DNA from: Unio delphinus
Taxonomy: Eukaryota > Mollusca > Bivalvia > Unionida > Unionidae
NCBI GenBank assembly: GCA_029339505.1
Contig: JAQISU010000179.1
Span: forward strand, 7,065,501-7,129,500
Direction of reading: 5' to 3'
DNA: 64,000 nucleotides
Position 1 is the first letter of the stretch; each line of letters starts with the position of its first letter. The translations under genes were made by a program, and so were the position numbers. Below are positions 1-12,238 of this stretch, piece by piece. Under the pieces are notes generated by a model. It was not told the origin of the DNA. It saw only the letters and a program-made list of their open reading frames with translations, and ran no database searches.

Positions 1-450
1 CAGTGACCCTAGAACATGGTGTATTCTTGCAAGAAGAGCTTTTCTTCATGTCTGATTCAACAATCTTTTCATAGACCAGCTTGTAACTGTCTCTGAAGCT
101 AATCAGCCATATTGATATCTATATTCATACAGGGATTCCAGACTTAATTTTTCTAAAGCAGAGTGTGAAAACTAATTTTATGTACTTGACATTATAGTTC
201 TGATGCTGTCTTTATGAATTAAGGTTAGTATTGATTATTCTTGTGATGGAAGGATCAATTTCAATGGCAAAGAATAATTTTATCTACGTAGATAAGGAAT
301 TAAGTATGATAATGTTTCTCCATCCTTAGTAGTCCATTAGCATCTGACATGTTCATGAATAAAGCTTGAAAATTAAGCTTGCAGCATGTTTTATAAGGAT
401 TAAGGTGATAAAGGGATGGGTGGAATCTAATTACTTATTACCATCTGTGC
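1..450. other. Intronic or upstream sequence, no feature seen
   Basis: AT-rich single-copy-looking sequence without an exon, repeat unit or transposon end that I can recognise. If RARS1 continues upstream, this is intron of that gene. Confidence 0.5.
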
Positions 451-602
451 CTGGTCCAGTGGCTTAAGTGGTTAGAGTGTCCACCTTTTATGTGGGAGAA
501 ATGATGCTACATGTCTGCAGCATGATGCATCAGTGTTGGTCATCACTTGCCATACTGCAGATATCATAACATGTTTTTTTAAAGCTCTGTTAAAAATCCA
601 AA
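451..602 (+). repeat. tRNA-derived SINE (family I), internally deleted copy
   Basis: Starts with the tRNA-like head (GTGGCTTAAGTGGTTAGAG, a box A match) and jumps directly to the family tail (CATGATGC...CATCACT...GCAGA) with the B box and body missing. It ends in TTAAAAATCC and runs into a CA microsatellite at 619-666, the usual tail of this family. Confidence 0.75.
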
Positions 603-618
603 TTGTGCATGCATGTGC

Positions 619-666
619 ACACACACACACACACACATGCACACACACACACACACAAACACACAC
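619..666. repeat. (AC)n microsatellite, SINE tail
   Basis: Interrupted CA repeat directly after the 3' end of the SINE at 451-602. It gives a spurious cysteine/valine reading frame on the minus strand. Confidence 0.9.
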
Positions 667-775
667 AGAGTTTTGAATAGAATGTGAAATGCACTATTAT
701 TCTGCTTCTGCCAGGAACTTTGGTCAAATTGAAAAGAGTGGTTTTGGAGAAGTTGCAAATAGCAATGTTAGCACT

Positions 776-935
776 GGGCCATTATTCTGCAGACATGTAG
801 CATCATGTCCCACCCTTCACGTTTATCCTGATACCAGACCAACCAGTCCTAACACTAACCTCTTAATGCTGAGCACAATTAGGGGCAGCTGCTAGTACCA
901 TTTTTAGAAGTCATTGGTATGACTCAGCCAAGGTT
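776..935 (-). repeat. SINE family I fragment
   Basis: Reverse-strand body of family I: TGCAGACATGTAGCATCATG, then the block ending GACTCAGCCAAGG. Head and extreme 3' end are missing. Confidence 0.7.
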
Positions 936-1315
936 CCAGTTAGGCCACAAAACCTTTCAAAACTCTGACATGTGAATTTGTTTTTAGAGTTATATATATC
1001 TCAAGAGAACCAAGGTTTTCAATAGATAAATTGCCTTCCATTATAAATCATTGATATCAGAAAAATCTGTTACATGTAAACATTTCAAAAGAATAAACAT
1101 TTTAATAGGTGTATAAATACCTTCTATTATAAATCACTTACATTTGAACAATCAGTTTAGTTATCTACATCAAGAGAAGGCAGATTTTTAATCAATTTCT
1201 CTTGTTGACATTTAAAAATGAAATATTTTCATTAATCGGTTTGCTTTTTGAAGAAAACATCATTCTTCTTGATTAGCAAAAGGTGTTATATGACCTACCT
1301 AGATGCAGCAGATGT

Positions 1316-1318
<3 letters not shown>
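936..1318. other. No feature seen
   Basis: AT-rich sequence with two loosely related stretches (CCTTCCATTATAAATCATTG and CCTTCTATTATAAATCACTT); otherwise nothing recognised. Confidence 0.5.

Positions 1319-1364
<46 letters not shown>
1319..1364. repeat. (AG)n microsatellite
   Basis: About 22 uninterrupted AG dinucleotides. Confidence 0.95.
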
Positions 1365-1367
<3 letters not shown>

Positions 1368-1500
1368 CGTATTTATGAATACATAATGTATCATTTTTTG
1401 GAACACTAGTACAAGTTATGTTCATCATCATCAGATACGATTGTTGGCAGTTGTTTTGCTTGTACTACTTTCAGATTAGTGAGCTTTGTTTTTTATATAT

Positions 1501-1576
1501 TTATAAATAGACTATTCTCCATAAATAGACTATTCTCCATAAATAGACTATTCTCCATAAATAGACTATTCTCCAT
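1501..1576. repeat. 18-bp tandem repeat, 4 copies
   Basis: Four nearly identical copies of ATAAATAGACTATTCTCC. Because 18 is a multiple of three it stays open and yields an INRLFS peptide repeat, which I do not consider a gene. Confidence 0.95.
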
Positions 1577-2133
1577 TAGAAGGTATTGGTGCGATATGGA
1601 AGATGTTGGACTATATTTGTGTGCTGTCTATTCCTCTATATTTGTATTAATTTGGAAGCTAGTAAATGAAATCTCTTGAAAATATTATCAACTTCACTCT
1701 CTGTGTAAATATCAGCATACCTGTATTGTACGCAAATATTTGGCATTTTAAAAGCATCTAAGAATTGTTGAATCAACTTTAAATTATTTGAAGCGATTCA
1801 TCTGACTGGATACTTAATAACAAAAAATCATTCAGAATAGGTTTAATTCTCAGCATTGTAAACATCAACTGTCTTTGGAAGGAGAGTACCACAGCTGGAG
1901 TTAGACTTCTTTCTGAATGCTCCTTCAAATGTAGACACCTGGTAACAGCTTGTAATTTAAGTTTATTTTTGGTGTATATTATATACATGTAGTATGAGAT
2001 AGAGACTTTAAAAATTTTATTGATTCTTGTTGTGAAGATGCACAAAAGAGACAAGTACACAAAACCTGCACTTATGAAATAATTACTGGTATGTTATATC
2101 TATGTATTGAACAGTTTTCTTGACTGTGGTAAC

Positions 2134-2505
2134 TAATTATAGTACAGTTCACTTGAGTGACTCCTAACTGTATAGTATAATGACCTTAATAGTGACACCT
2201 AATAATAATACAGTTCTCTTGACAGTGACAGCAAAGTATAGTACAGTTTTCTTGACAGACACCATTGAGTATAGTACAATTCTTTTATCAGTGGCAGCAA
2301 AGTATAGTACAGTTCTCTTGACAGTGACACCTGAGTATAGTACAATTCTTTTACACTGACAGTAGAGTATATATAGTACAGTTATCTTGACAGTGACACC
2401 TGAGTATAGTACAATTCTTTTACACTGACAGTAGAGTATATATAGTACAGTTATCTTGACAGTGACACCTAAGTATAGTCAAGTCCTCTTGACAGTGACA
2501 CTTGT
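2134..2505. repeat. Degenerate ~33-bp minisatellite
   Basis: About ten imperfect copies built on GAGTATAGTACAGTTCTCTT and GACAGTGACACC. A longer block (TTTTACACTGACAGTAGAGT) is duplicated near 2350 and 2420, so part of the array has a higher-order unit. Confidence 0.85.
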
Positions 2506-2696
2506 GATCATGAAGTGGTTCCAACAAAAAAAAGTTTTAAACAAAAAAAAACTAATAGCTTTATGTAAACTGTTTATATAAATTTGATGTTTCATTGTTG
2601 ATCATAATTCCACTTGCATTGTACAACATGTGCTCCAGATGACAAATGTTTTGCACATCTGATGTGCATGTGTTGTGTGTTTTGGCTTTTCTTTCA

Positions 2697-2962
2697 TATC
2701 GCTACTATGTCTGCATTCTAGTAGTCTATAGTGATGTCTGGCACTGAGGCACAAAGCCACAGACATGTAGCATGATGTCACCCAGTCACATTATCCTGAC
2801 ACTAGGCTGACCAGTCCTAACATTAACCTCTTAATGCTGAGTGCTTAGTGAGGTAGCTGTTAGTACCATTTTTATAAGTCTTTGGTATGACTCAGCCAAG
2901 GTTTGAACCAAAAACCATGCCACATCCAAGTTGATGCTCTAACCACTAGGCCACCAGAGCAG
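2697..2962 (-). repeat. SINE family I, near full length
   Basis: Reverse-oriented copy ending in the complement of the tRNA-like head (CTAACCACTAGGCCACCAGAG). The B-box region is mutated (GGTTTGAACC on the plus strand). It should no longer recruit Pol III well. Confidence 0.85.
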
Positions 2963-3039
2963 TTTGCACATCTGGTCCATATTTTGTGGTTTTTGGCTCT
3001 ACTGGTCATAAGTTCTTAAGGGATGGTCTTTCAGCCATT

Positions 3040-4170
3040 GTTCATTTTCCATTCATCTATTGCACACATTTCTTATCACTACTCCATCTGAACTGCTTAG
3101 AGCATTGGAACTTTACACACACAATCATTCTATGACCTAGTTGTTCCTAAATGGAAATAATGCTGCTTGGACATCAAATATGGCCACAGTAGAAACCATC
3201 TTGTAAATCTTGTTATTTTTCCTACCCCTGATTGGATCATCTTATAAGCATGGTGTATTTACTTTAAGACTTCTTATGATTGCTACTTGATCTTTAATGA
3301 AAATAATGTCAATTATCCTATCTGAGACCCAATATGGCCTCCATATTAGCCATTTGAAAATATTAAATATAAAGTCATCTTGACATGGGATTTCACCATG
3401 AAATGTCTTATAATATTTAGAAGGTCAAAAATGAAAACTATGCCAATTTGATGACTTTGATAGTGAAAGTCTTATTACTATTTCTCCTGAATGGATGGTC
3501 ATATAACCATAGGATTTTCACTGAATGATTTCTAATAATGTCTTCTTGGCCCTAAAATGAAAATGGTGCTGATTCGATGTCCAATATGGCCACCACATCA
3601 GCCATTATGGAAATCTTGTTATTGCTACTTCTTCTGAATAAATAGTCATAAAGACATAATGGGGATTTTCATATCCAGCATGGCTACCACTTTGACCATC
3701 TTGGAAATTTGATTGTTGCTCCTGTCAAAATGGGGATTTTACTGCATGACTTTTTTTGAGGTTTTGTTGGTCCTAAAGGAAACTGTTCTGGTGCCCATGT
3801 TGAACATCTTGTTATTGCTGTTGCTCTTATTTGGAAGGTCCTTTCGGCATGTGGGTTTCGACACACATTCTTATGATGTCTGGTTGGTTCCAAACGAAAA
3901 TGATGTCAACTGACCCTTAAAATATAAATTGTTGTCCCAAGTAGACTTCTTATGATACCTTGCTGGCCGTAGATAAACATAATATTAATCATAAAAGCCA
4001 GTATGGCTCCCCCAATGATCTATCTTGAAAATCTTGCTGTGACAACTCCCCCTAAATGGACAGTCATGTTGATATGGGGTTTGCTCCGAAATACCTGTAA
4101 TGATGTCATTTTGATCCTAAAAGAAAATTGTGCCAATCTGATATCCAATATATATACCATGTTGGTCTCA
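3040..4170. repeat. Degenerate dispersed repeat, ~150-bp units in tandem
   Basis: About seven diverged units recur, each with the landmarks CCAATATGGCC, CATCTTGGAAAT, TTGTTATTGCTAC, TGAATGGA.AGTCATAT, GGATTTTCACTGAATGA and TTGGTCCTAAATGAAAATG in the same order. Another set of the same family lies at 7660-8150, and a weak relic at 35430-35590. Small reading frames in it on both strands are incidental. Confidence 0.8.
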
Positions 4171-4174
4171 AGAC

Positions 4175-4177
<3 letters not shown>

Positions 4178-4206
<29 letters not shown>
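4178..4206. repeat. Poly(A) tract
   Basis: Run of 29 A after GACTCT. It could be the tail of a retroposed fragment but no target-site duplication was found. Confidence 0.9.
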
Positions 4207-4210
<4 letters not shown>

Positions 4211-5640
4211 TTATTTTAAACTTGTATTTCTTTCACCAGTAGAGCATCAGTTATTATCTTGTTAGTTATTTTAGTAAACTGGTTAGTTACTGGAAATTAA
4301 GGCTGCTTGTTTTAATTTGCACAGCCAGTAGGGGAGGTTGCTCCATCTGGGAAATTCTTAGAAAATCGTATCGGTTCTCAACCAGGAATTTTTCACAAAT
4401 TCTTCTTAGAGGATTTAAATTTAAATAATTCTGTACAATCAGTTTCAAAATGAAATGACCTTGTCAAATTTTAATGTTTTTGTTGTCTTTCTTTAATCGT
4501 GCTAATTTATACATGCAAAGCCAAATGCTTGGGAAAATTGATGTGCCCCGCTCCACGCATACTTTAGATGTGATGGATGGGGGAGGGACTTTATTGGAGA
4601 AAGCCAGAGGATGAGCCTGTATAAACCTTCCCTATGATATATTCTGGGCATTTTGTGATGAGTTAATTCCATCGCATATGGTTAAAATATGACATATGGA
4701 GTTGAACAGCTTTGTTTTAGATGACCAAGCAGCTTGAAGACTGCTAATTTATACATTCTTTGCCTCCATGTTACTCCAGTAATGCCAATTCTGTGGCTTC
4801 ATATAACTAATGATGATTTAAATGTGACATTAAAATCTAAGCAACATTAAATTAAAAAATATTAGCTTTATTTGGGTGATTAATGTTCTGTTTTTGTTCT
4901 TTTATAGCCTTGGCTAAATAATGAAACCATGTCGAACAAGATTTTGTTTTTATATTGGGGACTTGGCTCGTAACTCATGCCATATTTTCATAAAAGTTGA
5001 TTGGGTCAAATGTAATACGGTACTGGAATAATGGCAGTACTGGTCTGGACCATTGAACATGAGCTAAGTAGGGGGAGGGAATTTCCATGGAACCTGAGAT
5101 TTTTTTCCCTCCCTGTGTTGAAGGACAGGACATTTTTTTCCCATGTTTTGGGTATGTGGTCCCATTCCTTAATAAATCTGGAGATCTGAGATGTTTTCAA
5201 AGTGTGACTCCTATTGACAACATTTTAGGCTATACTTTTTGCTTTTTAACTTTTACTGTTGCAATTTTAGAAATTATTCACTTGATGGATTCCAAAACAA
5301 GCAGTTATAAGGTCTCTTTGAGCAAAATAATCTTTGAAGTAATCAAAGTTCTTTGTGAAACTAATTTAGTTTACCACAAAAAGGATGTGTACCTTGTTCT
5401 GAGTCTAATGTATTAAACATACATTTCTAGGGAACCTCCCAGGAAATAGGATTATTATTTTACTGAATTTTTCAGCATAGTTGGTTCAGAAGAGAAACTG
5501 TTATATTCATCAGGAATGGATCAATTAAAATGAACAGCAGTTGGTGATTTTGATCATGTTTCTTTCCCAGAGCTTTCTTTTCCTTGGTGAACTTTGCCAT
5601 AGATTGCCAAGGGATAGCATCATGTATGCTGTGTTGTAAG
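4207..5640. other. No recognised feature; one 109-residue open frame
   Basis: Non-repetitive AT-rich sequence. A plus-strand open frame at 5087-5416 predicts 109 residues with a hydrophobic middle (FCFLTFTVAILEIIHL). I see no family motif, no conserved-looking composition and no convincing splice context, so I do not call it a gene. Confidence 0.5.
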
Positions 5641-5644
5641 CATT

Positions 5645-5750
5645 GTATGTATGTATGTATGTATGTATGTATGTATGTATGTATGTATGTATGTATGTAT
5701 ATGCATGCATGCATGCATGTATGTATGTATGTATGTATGTATGTATGGAT
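5645..5750. repeat. (TATG)n microsatellite with (CATG)n interruptions
   Basis: Long tetranucleotide array with an internal block of GCATGCATGC. It yields spurious YIHT/MYVC frames on both strands. CATG is self-complementary, so the centre can fold. Confidence 0.95.
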
Positions 5751-5824
5751 GATGCATGCATGCAGGCATCATCATAACTGAGATTAGCATGAGTTTCCAA
5801 GAAAAGTATGTGTGTGTGACTAGG

Positions 5825-6112
5825 ATTTTTAACATAGCTTTAACATGTTTTCAGTTATATCGCTACAATGTCTGCAGTTTATAGTGATGTATAGCACTGG
5901 GACATCATGCCGCAGACATGTAGTATGATGTCCCACCCAGTCACATTATCCTGACACCAGGCTGACCAATCCTAACACTAATCTCTAAATGCTGAGCGCC
6001 ATGCGAGGCAACTAGCTGTTAGTACCATTTTTGTAAGTCATTGGTATGACTCGGGGTAGAATCTACGACCTCCTGCTTCCGAAACAGATGTTCTAACCAC
6101 TAAGTCTCAGGA
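5825..6112 (-). repeat. SINE family I, near full length
   Basis: Reverse copy running from the 3' end (ACATAGCTTTAACATG) through TATCGCTACAATGTCTGCAG, to the degraded tRNA-like head at TGTTCTAACCACTAAGTCTC. Confidence 0.9.
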
Positions 6113-7655
6113 GGGGTTCCAAGAAAAGTACAACAGATACAGTTAAACTGTGCTCGATATATGATCAATTTGAAACATAGCATTTATTTATTTTGCCTAA
6201 AGATCAAATTATTAAATGATATTTGACCCAGACAGTTTTCTTGCCTGCCCCTTATAGTTTCAGATGGACCCTATTTTCTTAATTTTGCATTGCTTTATTT
6301 AGAAAAGTATCCATTAACCTTTCACAAGGACCCACTGGTTTTCTGAGCTAGGGATATTACTGTATGTATCTAATATCCAAACATTACTGAATTTGCTGGA
6401 CATGTACATGAAATGAGCTCAAAATATAAAAGGACCCTGTGCTAACTTGACATGTTTGACATTGGACATGAGGTGCCCATGCATTTGTTACTCATTGTGT
6501 TCATTTAGTTGTTGAAATGGTTGATAGCCACAAATCAGAAAACAAAATGGGTGTGAAAGTTATCTCCATGATTTGTTTTTAAAAATCCATATTTCAACAA
6601 TTGCCCTCACGACCTGTACACATACAATAAAAATTACATTAGTTCCTCATGGCATGCTTTTTTATATATAAGAAAACTAGATGTGTTGCATTGTGGGATA
6701 ATATTATACATTTAGAATAAACAGTCTTTCCAGCATAGTTTTCCCTACTTTTCCTGCTACATGTATTTCCAGCTTTTTTTTTATTTTGTTAGACTCTATA
6801 TATTTCCCTGCTTTGTCTAGAATGGTCCTTTTGTCCATCCAGTTTACAATTTTATGGTGAAAGTCTATGATGAATGAATGGCCAAAGAAACGTGAATTCA
6901 GATATGGTTTCTGTGATATGGAATTCATGATTTAGGAAAATGGGAATAATTTATCTTAATCTTAACATACAGCTAGTATGCTTTTGTTCAAGTTCATAAA
7001 TGTAAAACAAATAAAAGTTTATTTTTCAATAGTCGACATAAATTTAATAAATTCATAATATTTTTCATTAAAATATTCTTTTTTGCCCTCATGTTTTCTC
7101 AGTGTTTTCAAGTAGCCTTGTGTCTCTTCTTTGTCACAAAGGATTTCTGGAAGAACAGCAAAACATGTTCATCCAAAACCAGTTTGTTCCAGACAAGGTT
7201 CCAAAACAATTTAAAATATCATTGTGAATAACAGCAAACCTTTGTGAATAACAGGAAACATGCTAAACTAATCACTAGTGCTGTAGATGTGCCTACAGTT
7301 GCATGTCAGTGTTCTTCAGTTTCAGTATTTGAATACTGAGAGATATTTTTTATCATTTGTGTTTAAATTATCCACACCTTATTGGCAAAGTATTTGAAGT
7401 ATTTTAATGAAATTTGGTACACTTATTGGACTAGGTGTTATCTACAAGTCTTTTGATTTTGATCAGTTCTAAATTGTTGAAAAAGTTCTTCTGTTTGAAT
7501 TGTAATATAATAGTTGAGGACCAATTAGCCAAAGAGGGTGAGATTTTTGTTTGAGATGTCTGATTTAATAATATATATTAGTTGTTAATAAATGAGGTGT
7601 TCAGAATTGGGTGGGGAATTGGGTTAATTAACCTCAGTTTTTGTTTGCGAGAGCC
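6113..7655. other. No recognised feature
   Basis: AT-rich, low-CpG sequence. The 7380-7460 stretch (TTTTAATGAAATTTGGTACA) resembles short dispersed animal repeats but I cannot name one. Confidence 0.45.
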
Positions 7656-7659
7656 ATTG

Positions 7660-8150
7660 TCATCCCAGAATATTTTTATTGCTTTTCTTCCATCATAATG
7701 GCAATCTTTCCAAATCTCTTTTGCCTGACTTATCATGAATGGATGATAATCTCGGAAATATTGTTAGCACTACTCCTCTTGACTGTGATACGGGTACATT
7801 TTTTTTTTCAGTAAACACTTCTTAATATGTTTAGTTGGACTTGAATGAAAATGGTATCAGTCTGACCTACCAATATGGCAACTAGTTCAGCCATTATCAT
7901 GAATATCTTACTTTGACTATTCTGACATGTGGATTTCTTGGTCCTATATTATCATGATGCTTATATAGTCTCCATAACATGTGCAAGGCAGCCATCTTGA
8001 AAATCTTTCAGCCACTATTCCTGTATTGACATAGATTTTTTTTAACATAATGCAGCAGTTCTTGAACTAAACTGATACTAATATGACCTCCAACACAGCA
8101 ACCATAGTGGTCATCCAAAAATCATTTATTCCACCATCAAGAAAAGTTGG
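7660..8150. repeat. Second block of the degenerate ~150-bp repeat
   Basis: Same landmarks and order as 3040-4170: ATGGCAATCTTTCCAAATCT, GAATGGATGATAAT, CCAATATGGCAACTAG, CAGCCATTAT. About three units. Confidence 0.7.
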
Positions 8151-8365
8151 GTGAGGGAGAAATATACTGGAGCGAGCTTGTCTGTCCATCCATCACACAT
8201 TTGTTATTTAATAACTCCTGAACCCTGTGAGATATTTCCATGAAACTTGCTTTGTTTTGGTATCAAGGTTACATATGGGTGTCCAGAAAGAAAATGGAGC
8301 CTGTCCAGCATTTTACTAGTGGCCTCATTTATTACCATGCTGATTATGAACCAGAAAAGTGTATA

Positions 8366-8605
8366 TAGAGTTAGAACATCTGCCACGGAAGCAAGTTTGA
8401 TCCCCGGCTGAGTCATACCAAAGACTTACAAAAATAGTACTAATAGCTGCCTCGCTTGGCCCTTCAGCATTAAGATGTTAGTGTTAGGACTGGTCAGCCT
8501 GGTGTCAGGATAATGTGACTGGGTGGGACATCATGCTACATGTCAGCGGCATGATGTCTCAGTGATAGACATCACTATAAACTGCCACACTGCAGACATC
8601 TTATG
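8366..8605 (+). repeat. SINE family I, 5'-truncated
   Basis: Begins at GTTAGAACATCTGCC with an altered B box (AGTTTGATCCCCGG), carries the full body (CCAAAGACTTACAAAAATAG; CTGGTGTCAGGATAATGTG) and stops at GCAGACATCTTA. Confidence 0.9.
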
Positions 8606-8899
8606 CATGCATAGTGGCCACTAAAATATCTTGTCCCTCTCCACTGGCATGAATGGTGGCTTTGACAATTTTTTATATATATTCTAAAACATGCTAACCT
8701 ATCTGGGATCAATTCAGAGGTAATTGCTTTAATTTTTGGACTCCATTTAGCTTATGAATACAATGAATCGTACATATCAGCAAGTGAGTGTTGACCAGAC
8801 TTTGTATTAGCTTATTATCATTGATTTTAATGTAGCAGGTTTTTGTTAATCAAAATGTTGGCTGTTATTTAGTGGCACTTTGAATATATTTTTGACTAT

Positions 8900-9055
8900 A
8901 TTAAGCGCAGGAAATAAGTGCTTATTTCCTTTCCCAAGAACACAAGGATTCACCTAGGCAGCCAGCCAAGACTTGCCGGGGTGGGTCTCAAACCCTTGAC
9001 CCATGGATTAGAAGTCCAACACATTGCCAACTAAACTACGATGGCTTCCTTAACT
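8900..9055 (-). repeat. tRNA-derived SINE, distinct family (III)
   Basis: On the minus strand the head reads TAGTTTAGTTGGCAATGTGT (box A-like) followed about 50 bases later by GGGTTTGAGACCC (box B-like), then a short body. Only one copy is seen here. Confidence 0.6.
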
Positions 9056-9659
9056 GGCTTGTGAATGAACAGTTTTATCAAATTATCAAATCAAATTTGT
9101 GGAATACCTAGCATACTTTAAATAATTTTGTTCTTCCTCGAATTTGTGATGTTAAATTTTCACTAAAATTAGCATAGGAGTGTCTGAGACATATCCAGTG
9201 ACTTTCTATCCATTATATTGGTTAAATATTGAAGTCCATTACCAAGAATTGTGTACTGCACATACAGTTATCTTGTGAAGATGTTAACTTGGTCATGTTA
9301 CAAAATATGTATTACAAAACTGGCATGTGTGGGTTTCAAAAGAATATAACAGATGGTTTCAGTGCTGTACAGTGAAAAAGAATAAAAGGACAGAAGAAGC
9401 AAACTTCTCTAGGGTTGCTCCAAAGTTTTTTCTTCTTCAGTCAATAGAGAATCAATCCCACCTAGGGACTCATGTTACTGATTGAGTATATATGTCCCCC
9501 TGTCACACTCTGGTCTTCTTAATATCTCCAGAATCATGTAAGGTATTTTCATGAAAATTGGCTTGCAGTTCCAATGGAGTATTTCACAAGCGCATATTTA
9601 CCTACAGATCTGTAGCTATCATTGGTCCTCTTGCACTTGCACAAATGAAATTTGATTAC

Positions 9660-9762
9660 ACATATAGTATATAGTAATATATAGTATATAGTAATATATA
9701 GTATATAGTAATATATAGTATATAGTAATATATAGTATATAGTAATATATAGTATATATAAC
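9660..9762. repeat. 17-bp AT-rich tandem repeat
   Basis: About six copies of AGTAATATATAGTATAT, nearly identical and therefore recent. Confidence 0.9.
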
Positions 9763-10102
9763 TTATAGTAATACTTGGCAGTAAAAAGAAGAAAGAAATG
9801 TACTTGTGAATTCATTCTTATATCTTTTTGTCCATGGGAGTGATAGTCCCTCTGAGGGATTCTTGTGCTGTAAACATTGTGAAAATAACTGGATAATGTT
9901 GTTTGTTATATTTTCTTTTTTAAATATTGTAAAATAAAGCTAGGTAGATATGGAAAATCTATTTCTTTGTAATGCAGGGGCAATTTTATGGCACTTATAA
10001 TCTTTTTGACTGATGGCTTAATCAGATTTTTTTCTCAATAGTTGTTTTACTGTAAAAACATAAAACATGAAATTGTTTGGTTTTGGCATGTACTGTTTTG
10101 TC

Positions 10103-10122
10103 ACACACACACACACACACAT

Positions 10123-10217
<95 letters not shown>
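10103..10217. repeat. Compound (AC)n(AT)n microsatellite
   Basis: About 20 AC units pass directly into about 37 AT units. The AT part is self-complementary and able to extrude a cruciform. Confidence 0.95.
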
Positions 10218-10219
<2 letters not shown>

Positions 10220-10734
10220 CAGAGTTCTGTAAAACAGAATGATGTATGCCTTTCATAATTAAGGCTGTTCCTGTTTAGATCTGGAAAGAACATTCCTGCT
10301 TAAATTTGAGACAAACACAGCTTGAATTAGTGGAAAAGAGAAAATGTAGTTTTTTTATGACTTTGGGGACAAAAGTATCTGCTTGGGGGTTTCACTAGGT
10401 TGAATTAGAATTGATTTTTAGTAAATCTACTTAGAGGTAATGAGTAATTAGTGGAGCCAGGGATGTAAAGAGATTATAATCTTATTACAAGAAAGTAAAT
10501 GGATAAATTCAACTTTTTGCAAATCATTGTTAGCAGGATTTTTGACAAATTACAACTGCATCAGATAAAGAGAAAAATCACTTCATAATAAAAAAAAATT
10601 TAAGTAGATGGCTTGCACCTGGAGTGAGGCACAAACCTCTCACTTTTGAGTCAAAAGGTCAAAGGTAAGGTCACAATGACTGATAAAAGAAGAAAAATGA
10701 TTTCTGCACAAAAACATCACATACTTGGATGAAA
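10218..10734. other. No gene; AGGTCA-like repeats near the end
   Basis: Non-coding. At 10655-10680 the sequence AAGGTCAAAGGTAAGGTCAC holds three close AGGTCA-like half sites; see findings. Confidence 0.5.
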
Positions 10735-11345
10735 TTGTGAAGATGGCTTGCACATGGTTGAATAAGCCTGTTTGTTAAGTGTCACATGGTTATATAAGCC
10801 TGTTTGTTAAGTGTCACATGGTTAAATAAGCCTGTTTGTTTAGTGTCACATGGTTAAATAAGCCTGTTTGTTAAGTGTTACATGGTTTAAAAAAGCTTGT
10901 TTGTTTAGTGTCTCGTTAAATAAGCCTGTTTGTTTAGTGTCACATGGTTACATAAGCCTGTTTGTTAAAGCCTGTTTGTTAAGTGTCACTTGGTTAAATA
11001 AGCCTGTTTATTTAGTGTCACATGGTTAAATAAGCCTGTTCATTTAGTGTCACATGGTTAAATAAGCCTGTTAATTTAGTGTCACATGGTTAAATAAGCC
11101 TGTTTGTTTAGTGTTACATTGTTAAATAAGCCTGTTTATTTAGTGTCACATGGTTAAATAAGCCTGTTCATTTAGTGTCACATGGTTAAATAAGCCTGTT
11201 TGTTTAGTGTTACATTGTTAAATAAGCCTGTTTATTTAGTGTCACATGGTTAAATAAGCCTGTTTATTTAGTGTCACATGGTTAAAAAAGCCTGTTCATT
11301 TAGTGTCACATGGTTAAATAAGCTTGTTCATTTAGTGTCACATGG
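10735..11345. repeat. 32-bp minisatellite, ~19 copies
   Basis: Unit contains CACATGGTTAAATAAGCCTG followed by TTTGTTTAGTGT. Variants TTCATTTAG, TTTATTTAG and TTTGTTTAG alternate, so monomer subtypes can be tracked. One copy near 10970 holds a duplicated AAGCCTGTTTGTTA block, a visible slippage or unequal-exchange event. Confidence 0.95.
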
Positions 11346-11458
11346 TTATTGCTAAAGATCACTGACTGAAGAAAAATGGTTTTGTCACAGTAAACATTAG
11401 TATCACATTAAGAATGAAGAAGACAAAAATCAAGGTAACTTTGCAAGAAGAAGAAAGG

Positions 11459-11540
11459 TTTTGCATAATAATTTGAGTTCAGATATAGACCAATACTGTT
11501 GATAATTTGAGTTCAGATATAGATCAATACTGTTGACAAA
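11459..11540. repeat. Two-copy 45-bp direct duplication
   Basis: Two near-identical copies of GATAATTTGAGTTCAGATAT plus ATAGA.CAATACTGTTGA, in direct tandem. Confidence 0.8.
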
Positions 11541-11616
11541 ACTAATGCTTACATACAAAAGCAATCAACACAGGACAGGAATACAATATTCTGTTCACAG
11601 CACTGTTGTTCAGCTA

Positions 11617-11937
11617 ATAGACTAGGACAAGATACATTGTCATTTAGTAGTAACAGCAGTGTGATACTAAGACAAGATACATTGTCATTTAGTAGTAACA
11701 GCAGTGTAATACTAGGACAAGATACATTGTCATTTAGTAGTAACAGCAGTGTGATACTAGGACAAGATACATTGTCATTTAGTAGTAACAGCAGTTTGAT
11801 ACTATGGCAAGATACATTGTCATTTAGTAGTAACAGCAGTGTGATACTAGGACAAGATACATTGTCATTTAGTAGTAACAGCAGTGTGATACTAGGACAA
11901 GATACATTGTCATTTAGTAGTAACAGCAGTGTGAAGT
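11617..11937. repeat. 45-bp minisatellite, 7 copies, open on both strands
   Basis: Seven copies carrying GACAAGATACATTGTC and TTTAGTAGTAACAGCAG with under three differences each. 45 bp is 15 codons, so the array is open in one frame on each strand (plus: SSNSSVILGQDTLSF; minus: LLLLNDNVSCPSIT). There is no splice support or wider reading frame, so I treat it as a minisatellite rather than a protein. Confidence 0.9.
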
Positions 11938-11944
11938 GGTATGA

Positions 11945-12238
11945 AACAGTGAATAATAAAAGGTTCATGAATAGTAATATTCATCAATGTGCATGAACTG
12001 AAAATGGTCAATTCATGAAATTATGTCAATTTATGAACTGTTCATGAACCAACACTTTACAAACTGTTCTTGAACTACAGTTCATGAATATTCATGAACT
12101 GAATTAATGAACTATTCATAAAAGTTCACAAATTGGGTAATCATTATTCATGAACAAGTGTATGAACATATTCATGAACTATGATGAACAAAGTTTCTCA
12201 TATTAATCCAGAACTACTCAGGTTAAGTACACAACTTG
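11945..12238. repeat. TTCATGAA-rich palindromic block, left flank
   Basis: At least six occurrences of the palindrome TTCATGAA or GTTCATGAAC extensions at irregular spacing, immediately left of the 20-bp satellite. A matching block lies on its right. Confidence 0.8.

Noticed and set aside
5472..5835. Several open frames over the TATG microsatellite
   Set aside because: They are low-complexity translations (YIHT, MYVC) of the tetranucleotide repeat on both strands.
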